Assembly: GCA_905221605.1 (NCBI GenBank)
Contig: CAJNDS010002296.1
Coordinates: 125,001 to 189,000 of the forward strand
DNA length: 64,000 nt
From: Symbiodinium natans
Taxonomy: Eukaryota > Sar > Dinophyceae > Suessiales > Symbiodiniaceae
Direction of reading: 5' to 3'
Part shown: positions 22,101 through 33,100 of the stretch, one piece after another
Position numbering within the stretch: the first letter of the stretch is position 1
Layout: each line of letters opens with the position of its first letter
Notes under the pieces: generated by a model
The model's database searches: none
Told to the model about the DNA's origin: nothing
What the model saw: the letters and a program-made list of their open reading frames with translations, nothing else
Program-made: the position numbers and the translations under genes

Positions 22101-25100
22101 CAACGGGGCAGGCCATTCGTGACGACCTCAACGCAACGCGCATCGCGAAAAGGAACATCAATGTTCATGTCAGCGAGCCTGACGTTGCGGGCAGTGCACC
22201 AAACGGAAGGGCTTTGGACGCCAACACAACGGACGTCGTCGCACCGGCTGAGCGGTGGTCACCCAGCTGGCCAAGGCGGCCTTGGCATACCACAAGTGCG
22301 CAGCGCCAGGGGGAGCGGCAGACGCAACCGCCGCAGGAGCACCCGGAGGTGTTCGGGGGCAGGGAGACTGCGGCTGACACGGGGAGGACTGTGAAGGCAC
22401 GACCTGAGTGCGAGAGCAGCAGTGCTCGGGACGCAGGGTTGAGGTGAGAAAGGTCCCGGGCCGAGGCCCGGGTTAATCGAGCGGGGTTCCTGGGCCGAGG
22501 ATGGCCGAGGCCAGAAGGCTCGAGCGCGCTTTGTCAGGAGCTGGGGCTCGGCCTGGCGGCGCAGATCTAGGCCGACAAGGCTGTAGAAACGTGTTGGAGC
22601 CGAGATGATGTAGCTGACAAGCGACGGTGTCGATTAGCTTCGACATGCCATAGGCTTGCATAGGATGAGCTGTCAGCCATGCACACGCCGTGCTCAGACA
22701 CTGCTGATGATGTTCAGGATGGTAAGTGTACAGTTCATTCAGTACCCAGTCGATTTTCCAGCTCGACGAGGCATTCTTTCTACATCAGCTCTGCATGCCT
22801 GCGCAAAAGTCGTTTCACCCAGGGCCTGACACTACCTTGATTGATCAGGACGTGTTGGAGCTGTCCAGCTTCGCGAAGGCAAAGGACACATCTGGGTTAG
22901 GATGACAGAATTGCGTTCGCCTTGGCTCGTCAAGGAACTTTGCCAAAGTTGGTCCCTTTCGTGCGCCTCTTCTACCGCAACACCTCCACCTAACGTTGGT
23001 GGGCCAGCGTCCGCGACCTTTCAACACGGGGCATCTGCAGGGGAAACGATGGGATACTTCGACTCGTCTTCAAGAGCTTCTACCACATGTCTTTCGATGA
23101 CACGGTGACATGGTCCGATCGAGCAGATGTGGCAAACGCGAATCGGGAGGTTGCGCTGAGAGCCTGCCGAAAAACGGCGCGAAAAGCATGGACATGCCAA
23201 ACATGGGTATCTCGATTTCGCGTTGCAGCTGCGTGCTGCAGCCAAGCAAGCAAAAGCCGACTGCTGGTGCATGTCCCAACGGCATGGTCACTCTAGCGCT
23301 CCACTCGTGGCTTCGGGCGAAAATGGTGAAACCAGCGGGGACTGTGCAAATTCGTACAGGTGCGCCGGCCGTCGACACACATCGCGGGAGGCAGTGCGCA
23401 GGTTGCTGTAGTCCGCTCTTTTTCGACGGCTGTGATTTCACCGCATGATGACCGAACACAACACGTGGGAGGCGAGAAGCTTCGGACGCAGACGCTGCGG
23501 CAGGGTGGCGCGCGCTGCATCAAAAACAGCCTCCTCTGGACATCTCTGGACATGGCGGACGACCGGCCCGTAAGCCGCAAGGACACCGGCGGCACCGCGG
23601 CGGCTCCAGGCCGACAACAGCTTTCATGAATTAAGTGACACGATTGCAGGTGCATCGCGTGCACTACCCGCGCACTTGATTTCGACCTGTTCCCCGTCGC
23701 GCACTCGGCACGATCGCGCGTTGCCAGATCATGGGCATCGAGATCATCAGGCATCGAGGATGAAGCAGATGAGTAGACAAAGACCGTCATCGGTCTGACG
23801 GCCCTCGAGGGCTGCTACGTTGTAAAGATCCAATCGTGGCCAATACAGCTAGGTCCGCTCTGGGCTGGAAAAGCGCCGTTACCGACCAAGCAAGCAGACG
23901 TCGAATCTACCATGCGAAATGTTTACTCGAAATCATACGCCAGGTTCCCCTTCGCATTCGCCGCATCGAGAGTTCCCACGTCATTGTGACGACATGTGAC
24001 GACGATCCAAAATATCGGCGACGCAATGAAGAGTCGACGCACAGGTACTCATGGTCCAATGCGGCGTTTGCGGACGAACTGCTTATCGAGTCTGAGCTTC
24101 AGCTGGTATTGTATAGTATGGTTTCACGGACATCGCCGTCGGAGCGCTGCGCCAGAACACAAAACAAAGTCAGACAACACACACATACACACACACTCAC
24201 ACAAACACATAGCATCGATACACCGATGCATACGAGTTTCCGTGACGAGGCCGCAGGCAGAGCGTCCGACAGCTTCTGCCGCACAGGCATGCGCAACGCA
24301 CTGGTGTTGCTCGTGGTGGTCGGCCGCTCCGTCCAGCGTGCACGTCTATTTCCGGGTAGTTTTCATATCTTGGAACATGTAACATGAATGCATAGCAAAC
24401 ATATGATAACATCTGTGTATACTTCTATATATAGTCCACACACGCACATACGCAAGGAGGAACATTTGCGCGTTTCAGGGGTGCTTTGCTCCTATAAACA
24501 AAAACCCTCTTCCCTCGCCAAACTACGCCAGGCCGGCGCACAGGATCGCATGGCTGCAGCATGCAGTGCCGCCCGCGTCTCATTGGCGGAGGAAACACGC
24601 ACCGCCGTTGGCCAAACCCTGAAAGCTCGAGACCTCCCAAGCGATGCTACCCAGCCGTGATGCCGCGCGGTGCAGGAGGGGGCCGGAAGAACTCCTTCCT
24701 CCCTTAAAGCCCCCTACTCCCGGCATGCTCTACACACTCGATGGATCTCACCACTTCCCCATACAGGCTTCAGGAAGCGATCCAACAAGAAGAAACCTCG
24801 TCCCAAGCACCGCGACGACCAGCGACCGCAGAAGCTGCACGACCTCGTCGTCGCGGGCAACTGCATGAGGTCGAGCGACGCGGCCACCGTGACGCACGGC
24901 AGACAAACATCGGCTCTTCTCAGCTTCAGAGTCTCTGCCAGCTACACGTCGGCGGCGAGCAGGCCTTTCTGCCTGTGAGTCCGGTGGTCCTCTCCCACTC
25001 GAACACCGCGAAAGCCGCAGCGACGCCGCAGGCGGTGCCGTTTTCGACCGACTCTGCGAGCCGCGAACCATGTCCGACAGCGTTGGAAGGGGCTTGTGTG

Positions 25101-26564
25101 CAGCCCGCTAGGGGGTCCCATATCCGTGTTGGACGAGTGCTCCGAGTCCCAAACCCATCTTTCAAGGCCACTTCACGGCAGAGATGCCGGTTCAGTGGGT
25201 CGGGGAGCCTGGCTACTAGCGCACTTGTGCACTCGCCCTGCTTTGGAGAGAAGACGATCCCCAGCCACAGAAACAGCCGATGCAGTATTTTCAGTAGCCC
25301 CCTCCCAGGAGACGGCGCCATCGCTCACGGAGCGCAGCAAACCCTCGATGCGCCCTCCAGCTGCCACGCGGGCCCAGAAGCGGCGCCCGACCCCCCAGCT
25401 GCACAGCAGTGCCCAGGAGCGGTCGGCTTGGAGGTCACGTATGGCACGTCCCAAATTTCTTGAGCCAATTCACAACTCGTCTTAGGGAAGAGCAGCCTCC
25501 CACTAGGCCATTGTTAGGCGGGAGGCGAGTCGTAGGTATGCAGGCAACACCATAGCCTCGGAAACGCAAGCAATCAGGATGTGCCGAGCATCACAGTCTT
25601 GTTAGGGAGGCTGGCTGGCAGCCAACCAGGGCCGAATCCTGGTAAGCGGAGACGCTGGCGACCTTCTCACACGCACCATATTACAGTGCATTTATGCGCA
25701 AGAATCTGCCTTCCAAAATCTGTTGGCGTAAGTAACTGTCACTGTGAATGCAAGACCATCTGAAACAATAGAGCACTGAAGACAAAGGAGATCCGACTCC
25801 TGGATGAAACCGCCTGGGGTCCTAAGGTACTTGCCGAAACCGCGACAATGTTGGACTTTGTTTTGAGAGGCCGCGTCTCCAAGTACCACTGGGAGGCTGG
25901 TACGTCGATTGATGATATTGTCAGGTTAGCGCAAGGAAAGTTAGCTGACGTAGCGCTCCGGACATTGATTCTAGACAAAGCGCTTGGCAACATGTTGAGA
26001 AGAAGCAGACAAGCGCTCTTTCTTAGATAAATTTCCAGACTTCTTTCATCGCCTCCTGTCCGCTCTTCTGTAACTCTAGTTCATTTACAAGGAAGCACCT
26101 CCTCAAGAACCCATCTATCGCGAGCTCAACAATCTTACGCCGGCCTTGGATACAGGCAAGCCACCTTGCAAAGTAAGTAGTGGACTTTATCAAAGCTCTC
26201 AGAGAATGGATTCGGAGATTGGGGCGGCACTTTCTAAAGTTGGTCTAAACCCTGCAGGAGCAAGCATGTTGCTCGTGAACCTGAGCTTGTCCTGTCTCTG
26301 AAATACAAACCTCGCCAAGGTGGATTAACGCTGAACGTTGCAAAATGCTGTTATAAACGGTGGTCTTAAGATGAAGATTAAGGCAAGTGCACAAGGCAAA
26401 AGGATTTCACCAAGGATGCAACCTCAAGCGACGTGCTCGCAGTTCTTGATTTACAACTGCCTCCTTGCACCGATGTACCAACAGAATTCGGAGGTCAGAG
26501 GAGTTGCTAGGGAAGTGTATTTGATCAACGGGTCAACGAATTTAAAGGTTTAGCAGGTTTAGCA
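19157..26564. other. Anonymous region, no supported gene
   Basis: Frames of 150-240 codons exist on both strands (for example 19165-19686 plus, 20932-21498 minus, 24741-25463 plus), but they overlap one another on opposite strands, lack recognised domains and are compatible with chance in GC-rich DNA. A short CA/CT microsatellite lies at 24180-24215. A CTTGAGCCAA at 25459-25468 is the complement of the last ten bases of the dinoflagellate spliced leader, at the head of a minus-strand frame (25173-25454). This may be coincidence. Confidence 0.4.
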
Positions 26565-26580
26565 AACCCTAAACCCTAAA
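26565..26580 (-). repeat. Short CCCTAAA telomere-like motif
   Basis: Two AAACCCTAAA-type units followed by a very A-rich, T-poor stretch reaching to about 27060. No gene is evident in the A-rich stretch. Confidence 0.5.
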
Positions 26581-27082
26581 AAACTTTGAAAAGACTTTAC
26601 AAACTACAAATGACAAACCATACAAAACAGAGAAACAAAAGACATCTCCGCCCATCCTAGCGGAACAAACAACAGCAAATGAAAGCAAAAACAGCAAAAA
26701 TGACATAAAATAAAGGAAACCTAAGTCCAGGCAGAGGGCCATTGCTTCAACTGTTGGCTCAGGTCTCCTAGGACCGCATGAGCGCTCGTTTTTGCATGCG
26801 TTCGGTTCTGAAAGCGTTGCAAACGACAAAGAAAAGGAGTCATTACAGAAATACGAGAACGCGAGCAGTTTCCAGCCAATTTACCTGCTCTGGTGAGCCA
26901 AGACTTTGTTCACGTCAGGATCAGGAATATAATTTTTCACTTAATACGCCCTTGGCTCACTTTCAGCCACCACAAAAAACAACCAAAAAAACTAAAGCAC
27001 AAAAAAACAGACAAAGAAAACAAAAAAAAACGTTGAAAGACACGGAGTGCTTTCTGGTGATGTCCCGACGGAGCATCTGGAG

Positions 27083-27436
27083 GAGTTTTTTTTTTTGAAC
27101 CGACGCCTCTTTACTACATCAGCAGCGCAGTAGGCCGTTCTTGTGGGTCTCAACACTAGAGGTGAAACAGAGCAGGTGCAAACCAAAGCAAACACACACC
27201 AAAACCACCACAAACACAGCCACCAACACCCGCAACAACCCGCCAAAACCAAAGCACCCAACGTCAAAGTATCTCCCGCGCTCAGTACTCGAGGTCGTCG
27301 AAGAAGTCCAGGTGTAGTCGAGCAGCGCAGAGCATGGCGGGAGGGTCGCAAAATGCGATGGTTTGCCAGATCATCAAAATCACCATCATGAAGCCACTGG
27401 CGCAACGAAGGTCGGCAAGGAAAGCTGTAAAACAAG
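27083..27436 (-). mobile_element. SINE copy 1 with 16-bp target duplication
   Basis: A 354-bp retroposon on the minus strand ending in poly(A) (T run 27086-27096). It is flanked by exact 16-bp repeats GACGGAGCATCTGGAG at 27067-27082 and 27437-27452. The 3' part (TACTACATCAGCAGCGCAG on the plus strand, then the AGAGGTGAAACAGAG region) is shared with copies at 42545, 43208 and 60688. The head (around 27285-27420) is shared only with the copy at 43208. No ORF. Poly(A) and long duplications indicate LINE-assisted retroposition. Confidence 0.88.
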
Positions 27437-27452
27437 GACGGAGCATCTGGAG

Positions 27453-28022
27453 AGCATGATCTGAGACCTGCGGGGTTTGTAGCCTCCTTGTGCGGAGGTT
27501 TTACAATGGAAGCCATCCTAGATGCCGACCAGCTGCTCGTGCCGAAGCTGCTCGTCCAACCGCACCGCTAGGCCGTCCCGATGAGGTCCTGCCCAGCTTG
27601 GCAGACATCTTGGCCTCCGGAAGGTCCTCGCCAGTGTGCCACCCACAAGCCCAGTCAGAATGCCCGACCTGCTGCTTTCGACCTCTGAGACTATACTTGC
27701 TCAGCTTCGAGCAAACGGCGCTGCGGTTTCAGTGAACGCTCTGGCTGATTTAGCGGACACCCAGACTGCTCTTTCACTCGAACACGCAAGCCTGCCTTGC
27801 GCAGCTGGGCAGTCTGCCTTTGACGCAGCGTGCCTGGAGACAGGTTACGTTCGGCTTTCGCGCGCAGCCAGGCATGCCTGCAGCTTACATCGCCTCCATC
27901 TTACTGCTCCACAGCGCACGCATTCCCTTCTAAAACCACATGACAGGCAAGAAGAAGAGAACCAGGGAGGCAAGAAGCTCGCAACTCCAGGTTCGCCAGC
28001 AGCAACTTTCCACTGCCTTGGA
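27453..28022. other. Anonymous sequence before the inverted array
   Basis: Plus-strand frames run into the repeat array at 28023 and remain open because of it. No domain is visible and a gene is not supported. Confidence 0.45.
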
Positions 28023-28806
28023 GGCAGGCGCAGTACTCGGATGAGATTTGAATGGGTTTGGTGTGGCAGGCGCAGTACTGGGATGAGATTTGAATGGGTT
28101 TGGTGTGGCAGGCGCAGTACTCGGATGAGATTTGCATGGGTTTGGTGTGGCAGGCGCAGTACTCGCATAAGATTTGAATGGGTTTGGTGTGGCAGGCGCA
28201 GTACTCGGTTGAGATTTGAATGGTTTTGGTGTGGCAGGCGCAGTACTCGGATGAGATTTAAATGGTTTTGGTGTGGCTGCCACACCAAACCCATTCAAAT
28301 CTCATCCGAGTACTGCGCCTGCCACACCAAACCCATTCAAATCTTATCCGAGTACTGCCACACCAAGCCCATTCAAATCTCATCCGAATACTGCAGACAC
28401 CAAACCCATTCAAATCTCATCCGAGCGCCTGCCAAACCAAACTCATCAAATCTCACGCAAGTACTGCGCCTGCCACACCAAACCCATGCAAATCTCATCC
28501 GAGTACTGCGCCTGCCACACCAAACCCATGCAAATCTCATCCGGGTACTGCGCTTGCCACACCAAACCCATTCAAATCTCATCCGAGTACTGCGCCTGCC
28601 ACACCAAACCCATTCAAATCTCATCCGAGCACTGCGCCTGCCACACCAAACCCACTCAAGTCTCATCCGAGTACTGCGCCTGCCACACCAAACCCATTCA
28701 AATCTCATGAGAGTACTGCGCCTGCCACACCAAACCCATTTCAAATCTCATCCGAGTACTGTTCAAATCTCATTCGAGTACTGCGCCTGCCACGCCAAAC
28801 CCACTG
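28023..28806. repeat. Inverted array of 42-bp repeats
   Basis: About six head-to-tail 42-bp units (GGCAGGCGCAGTACTCGG followed by ATGAGATTTGAATGGG and TTTGGTGT) occupy 28023-28276. They are followed, after the junction GGTGTGGCTGCCACACC, by about twelve units in the opposite orientation to 28806, some truncated. The two arms are complementary and would form a long hairpin. Long Arg/Trp-rich or Thr/Pro/Ser-rich frames across the array are repeat artefacts. Confidence 0.93.
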
Positions 28807-29285
28807 TGGACGACGAAATGGCGGACGTGGATGGTGACCATGCGAGAGCATGAAGCCGGAAGCTGACTTTCTTGAAGGCCGAGCTGAAGCCATGAGCGTT
28901 TTCGCGCATTCTTGCCTCTGCCAAGCGGCGCTGCCCTTCTTCTCTTCGAGAGTTGGCTTGTTTGGGGTTGGTGTTGGGGGGTTGGGTGTTGTTTCTTTTC
29001 GGTTGTGCTTTTGGTGTTGCTTGTCGGGCTTCTGTTCGGGGTTGGTGTCTTCGGAGATGAATTCCGAGGACTGATCCCCGCTTGAAAGCATTGATGGCAA
29101 AGGACCTGCAATCCCGCACTATGGGCTGGCTGGAAGATTTCTTTTGCGGGTTTAATCCGGTGTAGGCCTTTCGAGGCCGCACTGTTGTCATCCATATGGC
29201 AGTTAGCCTAATGAAGGATGAAACATCACGAAGTGCCCATATGAGTCAAGTGCAAGGCAGAAGAGGACGACGGACGTTGCTCTCC
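28807..29285. other. Anonymous sequence left of element B
   Basis: Contains a GT-rich stretch at about 28950-29045. No gene is supported. Confidence 0.45.
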
Positions 29286-29290
29286 CCAAC
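29286..29290. repeat. Target-site duplication CCAAC (left, element B)
   Basis: CCAAC abuts the left LTR and is repeated at 40176-40180 next to the right LTR. Confidence 0.92.
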
Positions 29291-29490
29291 TGTTGAAAAA
29301 CGTGGTAAACATCATGGCTCACTTTTCCTACCACGCTCTAAAGGCAAAACAACTTTTCTCGCTTTCGACTCTTGAGCCTAAGCCTCCGGTGTCAAACTCG
29401 TTCTGCTCAGACTCAACATGCCTTAGGGCATTTGGTGTCTTTCCTACTGCACCCATTCACTGTACCTGGATACATGCTGTACACTTAACA
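29291..29490 (-). repeat. Element B 3' LTR (200 bp)
   Basis: On the plus strand it starts TGTTGA and ends TTAACA, a near-perfect terminal inverted repeat with TG/CA ends. It matches 39976-40175 and, in reverse, 63347-63546. Confidence 0.95.
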
Positions 29491-29499
29491 CCCCGCCTC
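29491..29499 (-). other. Element B polypurine tract (probable)
   Basis: On the minus strand GAGGCGGGG precedes the 3' LTR; one C interrupts the purine run. Confidence 0.6.
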
Positions 29500-30152
29500 G
29501 GAACAGATCGAAGGCTTTAGGGCGTTCTCTTTCCTGCAGTGATTCTCACTGCTGTGCCAAAAGACGAAGAGCTGTTTCGGACTTCAAGTGTACTGAACTG
29601 GGGACATTCGTCTCCTCTGGTCCAAGGTCTTTTACCCAGTTCTTTCTGCTTTGTTTCTTGAAACATGCATAAACTCCTAACCTCGAATTTCTAGTTACAC
29701 GGGCTTGTCTTAGAGTCCTCATCTTGTGAGTCTCAGCCCTGTGGCCAGCCTATGGCTCTTGTGTGGTCTTCTCTTTTACCTAACCATCTTCTTTCTTCAA
29801 CTGTTCTTGCCTCTACCTGGCTGCACCTTACACTCCTAGTCCTGCTTCGTGAAACTCTTCGTGAAACTACTTTCTTCTTGGTGAAACTCGTGTGAATATC
29901 ACAAGGCGTATTGGGGTCCTTGCTTATTCAAAAACATTCGTTGTACCTACTTTGTACTTCGTGCAATGTTCGGGGTGCTCGAACTTCTATGTACACAGCT
30001 TCAGAAAATCTATACATGCTTCACGCTGCGTTCAGTCGTCACCCTTCTCGATGCTTCTTGCTGGCTTCTTCTTCTTACCAGCCTTTCTTGCCACCACCAC
30101 CATACTTCCATTTCCCTTTTCCTTGGTACTTCCCTTTCGGGGTGTAGTGGTA
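29500..30152 (-). other. Element B 3' untranslated region
   Basis: About 650 bp between the ORF3 stop and the PPT. It is pyrimidine-rich on the plus strand and no coding frame is supported. Confidence 0.6.
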
Positions 30153-33100
30153 TTAGGCGTAGTCTGTGTCCCAGTAGTTCTGGCTCCAACCGTCGTCGGC
30201 GTACCAGTCCTGCTGCTGGTGCCAACTTTCTTGCTGCCAGTCTTCTTGCTCTCGACTTCTTCGGCCTCGCTTTCCTTCTTGCTGCACCTCAGACTCATCT
30301 CTCTCTCTTCTTATTTCTGTGGGGCTCTCCCACCTTCCTGTCTTCTTAAAGTGCTTGGTCACGAGGTTCCAGTCTTCGGCACCTTTGATCTGCGCTCCTT
30401 TCACCTGCGCTGATCCTTTCTGATCGAGCCGAACTGCTCGATACTCATTCGTGTCTTTGCAATACTCCCAGATCCAACCACAATCTGTGAACGTGACCAC
30501 ATTCCATCTGCCCTTTGTGTTCTTGCTACCTTTCTCTCCTCTCTGCGGTGGTTCTCGGGGCTGCTCTTCTTCTTGCTCTCTTCTTTCTTCTGTTCCTGCT
30601 GCTCCTCCTTCTTCTTTTCCTTCTTCGCTCGACTCTGCAAAGTCGGGCGGTGGCTTGTATCCTTTCTTTGTCCACCAGTTTGGATCATACCACTGGCCTT
30701 TGATCCTGACCCACAATGCTCCTTTGTGGATCTGCCACACATTGCCTTCTGCATCCTTCTTTCCTTCTGCTCCTAGTGTGGGCTTTTCATCTTCAGATCC
30801 TGAATCTTCAACTTCAACGACTTCAATCTCCTTCATTCCTTCTCGTTCCTTCTCTGCCTGAATTTCCGCCTGGGTCTTTCGCTCCTGTGCTTCCTTCAAC
30901 TCCTTCTTTGCCTTCTCCTTCTCTTCCTTCGTCGCTTCTTGGGCTTCCTGCTCCTTTCTTCTCATCTCCTCATAGGCCTCTAATTTTGCTCTTTGCTTCT
31001 TCGCCTTCTCCTTCGCGATTGCCTCGTTCCTTTCATCTTCCTTCTCCTGTGCTTCCTTCTCCTCTTGTGCTTTCCTTTCCTGTGCTTCCTTCTCCTCCTG
31101 TGCTTTCCTCTCTTGTGCTTCCTTCTCCTCTTGGGCCTTCCTTTCTTGTGCTTCCTTCTCCTCTTGTGCCTTCTTCTCCTTTGCCTTCTTCTTCTCCTCT
31201 TGCGCTTTCCTTTCCTGTGCTTCCTTCTCCTCCTGTGCTTTCCTTTCCTGTGCTGCCTTCTCCTGGGCATCTTTCTCCTCCTGGGCCTTCTTTGCCTGCT
31301 CCTTTTGTCTCATTGCTTCGGCTTTCTTGTCTGTCTCCTCTTTCCTCTTTTGTCGTTCTGCTGCTTCAATCTTCTCCTCGTTGGCTTTCCTGATCTCTGC
31401 ATTGATCTTGTCTTCCTCCTCTCTTCTTTGTTCTGCTGCTTCTAGCTCTTCTGCTTCTCTCTTTCTCTCCTCTGCTTCTTTCTTCATGTGCTTCGTGATC
31501 ATGTCGTAGTCCTTCTTCAACTGCTCTCTCACCTCTTTGGCGTCTTGCTTGTAAACTTCTTTCTGCTTCTCTAGATCTTCTTTCTCTTTCTCCAGAACTT
31601 TCCTCTCTGCTTCGGCTTCACTGTACTTCGCAACCACCTTCGCCTTCAAAGCAAATGCTTGGTCACGATCTTCTTCTGCTTCCTTCGCCTTTTCTTCTGC
31701 TTCTTCTCTCTTCAACTTTTCTTTCTCCAAGGCACGTTCTTGCTTCTCCATCTTCGCGATCAGCTCGTCGAACTTCTTCTTCACGGTCTCGTCGTCTTCG
31801 AGGACACCTTGCGAGCTCTTCTCTTTGTCTTCTTCCTCTTTCTTCTTTGTGACTTCACCTTCAGGCTTCTCTTCTTTGGGCTTCTCTTCTTTCTCACCCT
31901 TCTTCTCTTTCTTCTGGTTCACTGCCAAGTAGACAATGATCGTCACTAGGACAACAATCACAGCCATGCACACGGGCATCAACATCTCAAGCTCAGGCAT
32001 GCTCGTGAAAACATGTGAAAACTTCATGCTGCTGTTGCTGTTGTGACCATGTAAAACTTCTTGTTCACCTTCTTGAAGTTCTTGAGGTGGCTCTTGAGCT
32101 GTAGAAAACGGACCAAACACAAAACTCATCAACTGCATGCAAAAATATCTTCGTGCTACAAAATCTCCTTCTTGCTGACCTGCAGATTCAACTGCAAAAC
32201 CAAAAGCTGACAATAACGTCAAACCAAGTCTGCTTCCGGATACCTTTGTCAATCTTCTGACTGTAGCTGTGCTCTCTGCGGCCATTCGTTCTTCACGACC
32301 GATTGCTTCTCGATCATCATGAACTTGAAGGATGTTCAAAAGTAGCTTCATTCTCGATGCGTTGAGGGGCTTGGTCCCTAAGTCGGCAGGGTTGAAAACA
32401 GTGCTCACTGCCTTCACGCTGCATAGGCCGTTTCTGGTAACTTCTTGCAACCAGAGCATTCTCGTTGCCAAGTGCTTGATACGACCAACACCTTGCCGGT
32501 GCACAATGCCACGCGCTGCACTGCTGTCTGTGTACGCCTTCATTCGCGCTGCTTTGCCAGAAAGGAACTCTACGGCTTCTCGAATGCCAATTCCTTCTGC
32601 GACAGCACCAGTGAGTGCGTAGTACTCGGACTCGCCACTGGAAAGTGCCACAGTTTTCTGCGTTCTTGAGTAAGAAAACGCATACTGGCCGTCCAGGAAG
32701 ATGACTCCTCCTGATACAGATTTCCGGCTGCTCTTGTTGCCGGCCCAGTCGGCGTCAGAAAATACTTCGACCAGGTGACTGCCACTCTCGATGCTCTTCT
32801 CGTTCTCATTCTCGGAATCTTGCTCCAAATTCTTGCTTCTTTGCAAGGTTGCCGTTCCAGGTCTCCCTGCTGTGTAGCAAACCGCATAGCCTGCAGTCTT
32901 CTTCAGATACAACGCGCAATGCTCGAGCTCTTTCTGCTTCTTCTGCGTAGGAGCCTTCATTCCAGTTGCCAAATTTCGGACTGCATACTGGATGTCAGGA
33001 CGATCTTGGGCAAGATATAGCAGTATACCGACACAACTTCGGTACACATTCTTCTTGTTCTCGTCCAGCTCTTTTGTCTCATCGGTGTTCTGCACATTTC

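Noticed and set aside
28023-28806. CRISPR-like array
   Set aside because: Units are contiguous without unique spacers, the array is inverted in the middle, and the context is eukaryotic.
27636-28853. 405-codon plus-strand ORF and several overlapping frames
   Set aside because: Most of it is the 42-bp inverted array, open in several frames on both strands.
29291-29520. Conserved 75-codon plus-strand ORF repeated at 39975 and 63332
   Set aside because: It is the antisense strand of the element B LTR; its conservation follows from LTR identity.
30451-31949. Leu/Phe/Ser-rich plus-strand ORFs of 100-225 codons suggesting membrane proteins
   Set aside because: They are antisense to the Lys/Glu-rich coiled coil of element B ORF3; GAA/AAG codons read as Phe/Leu/Ser on the other strand.
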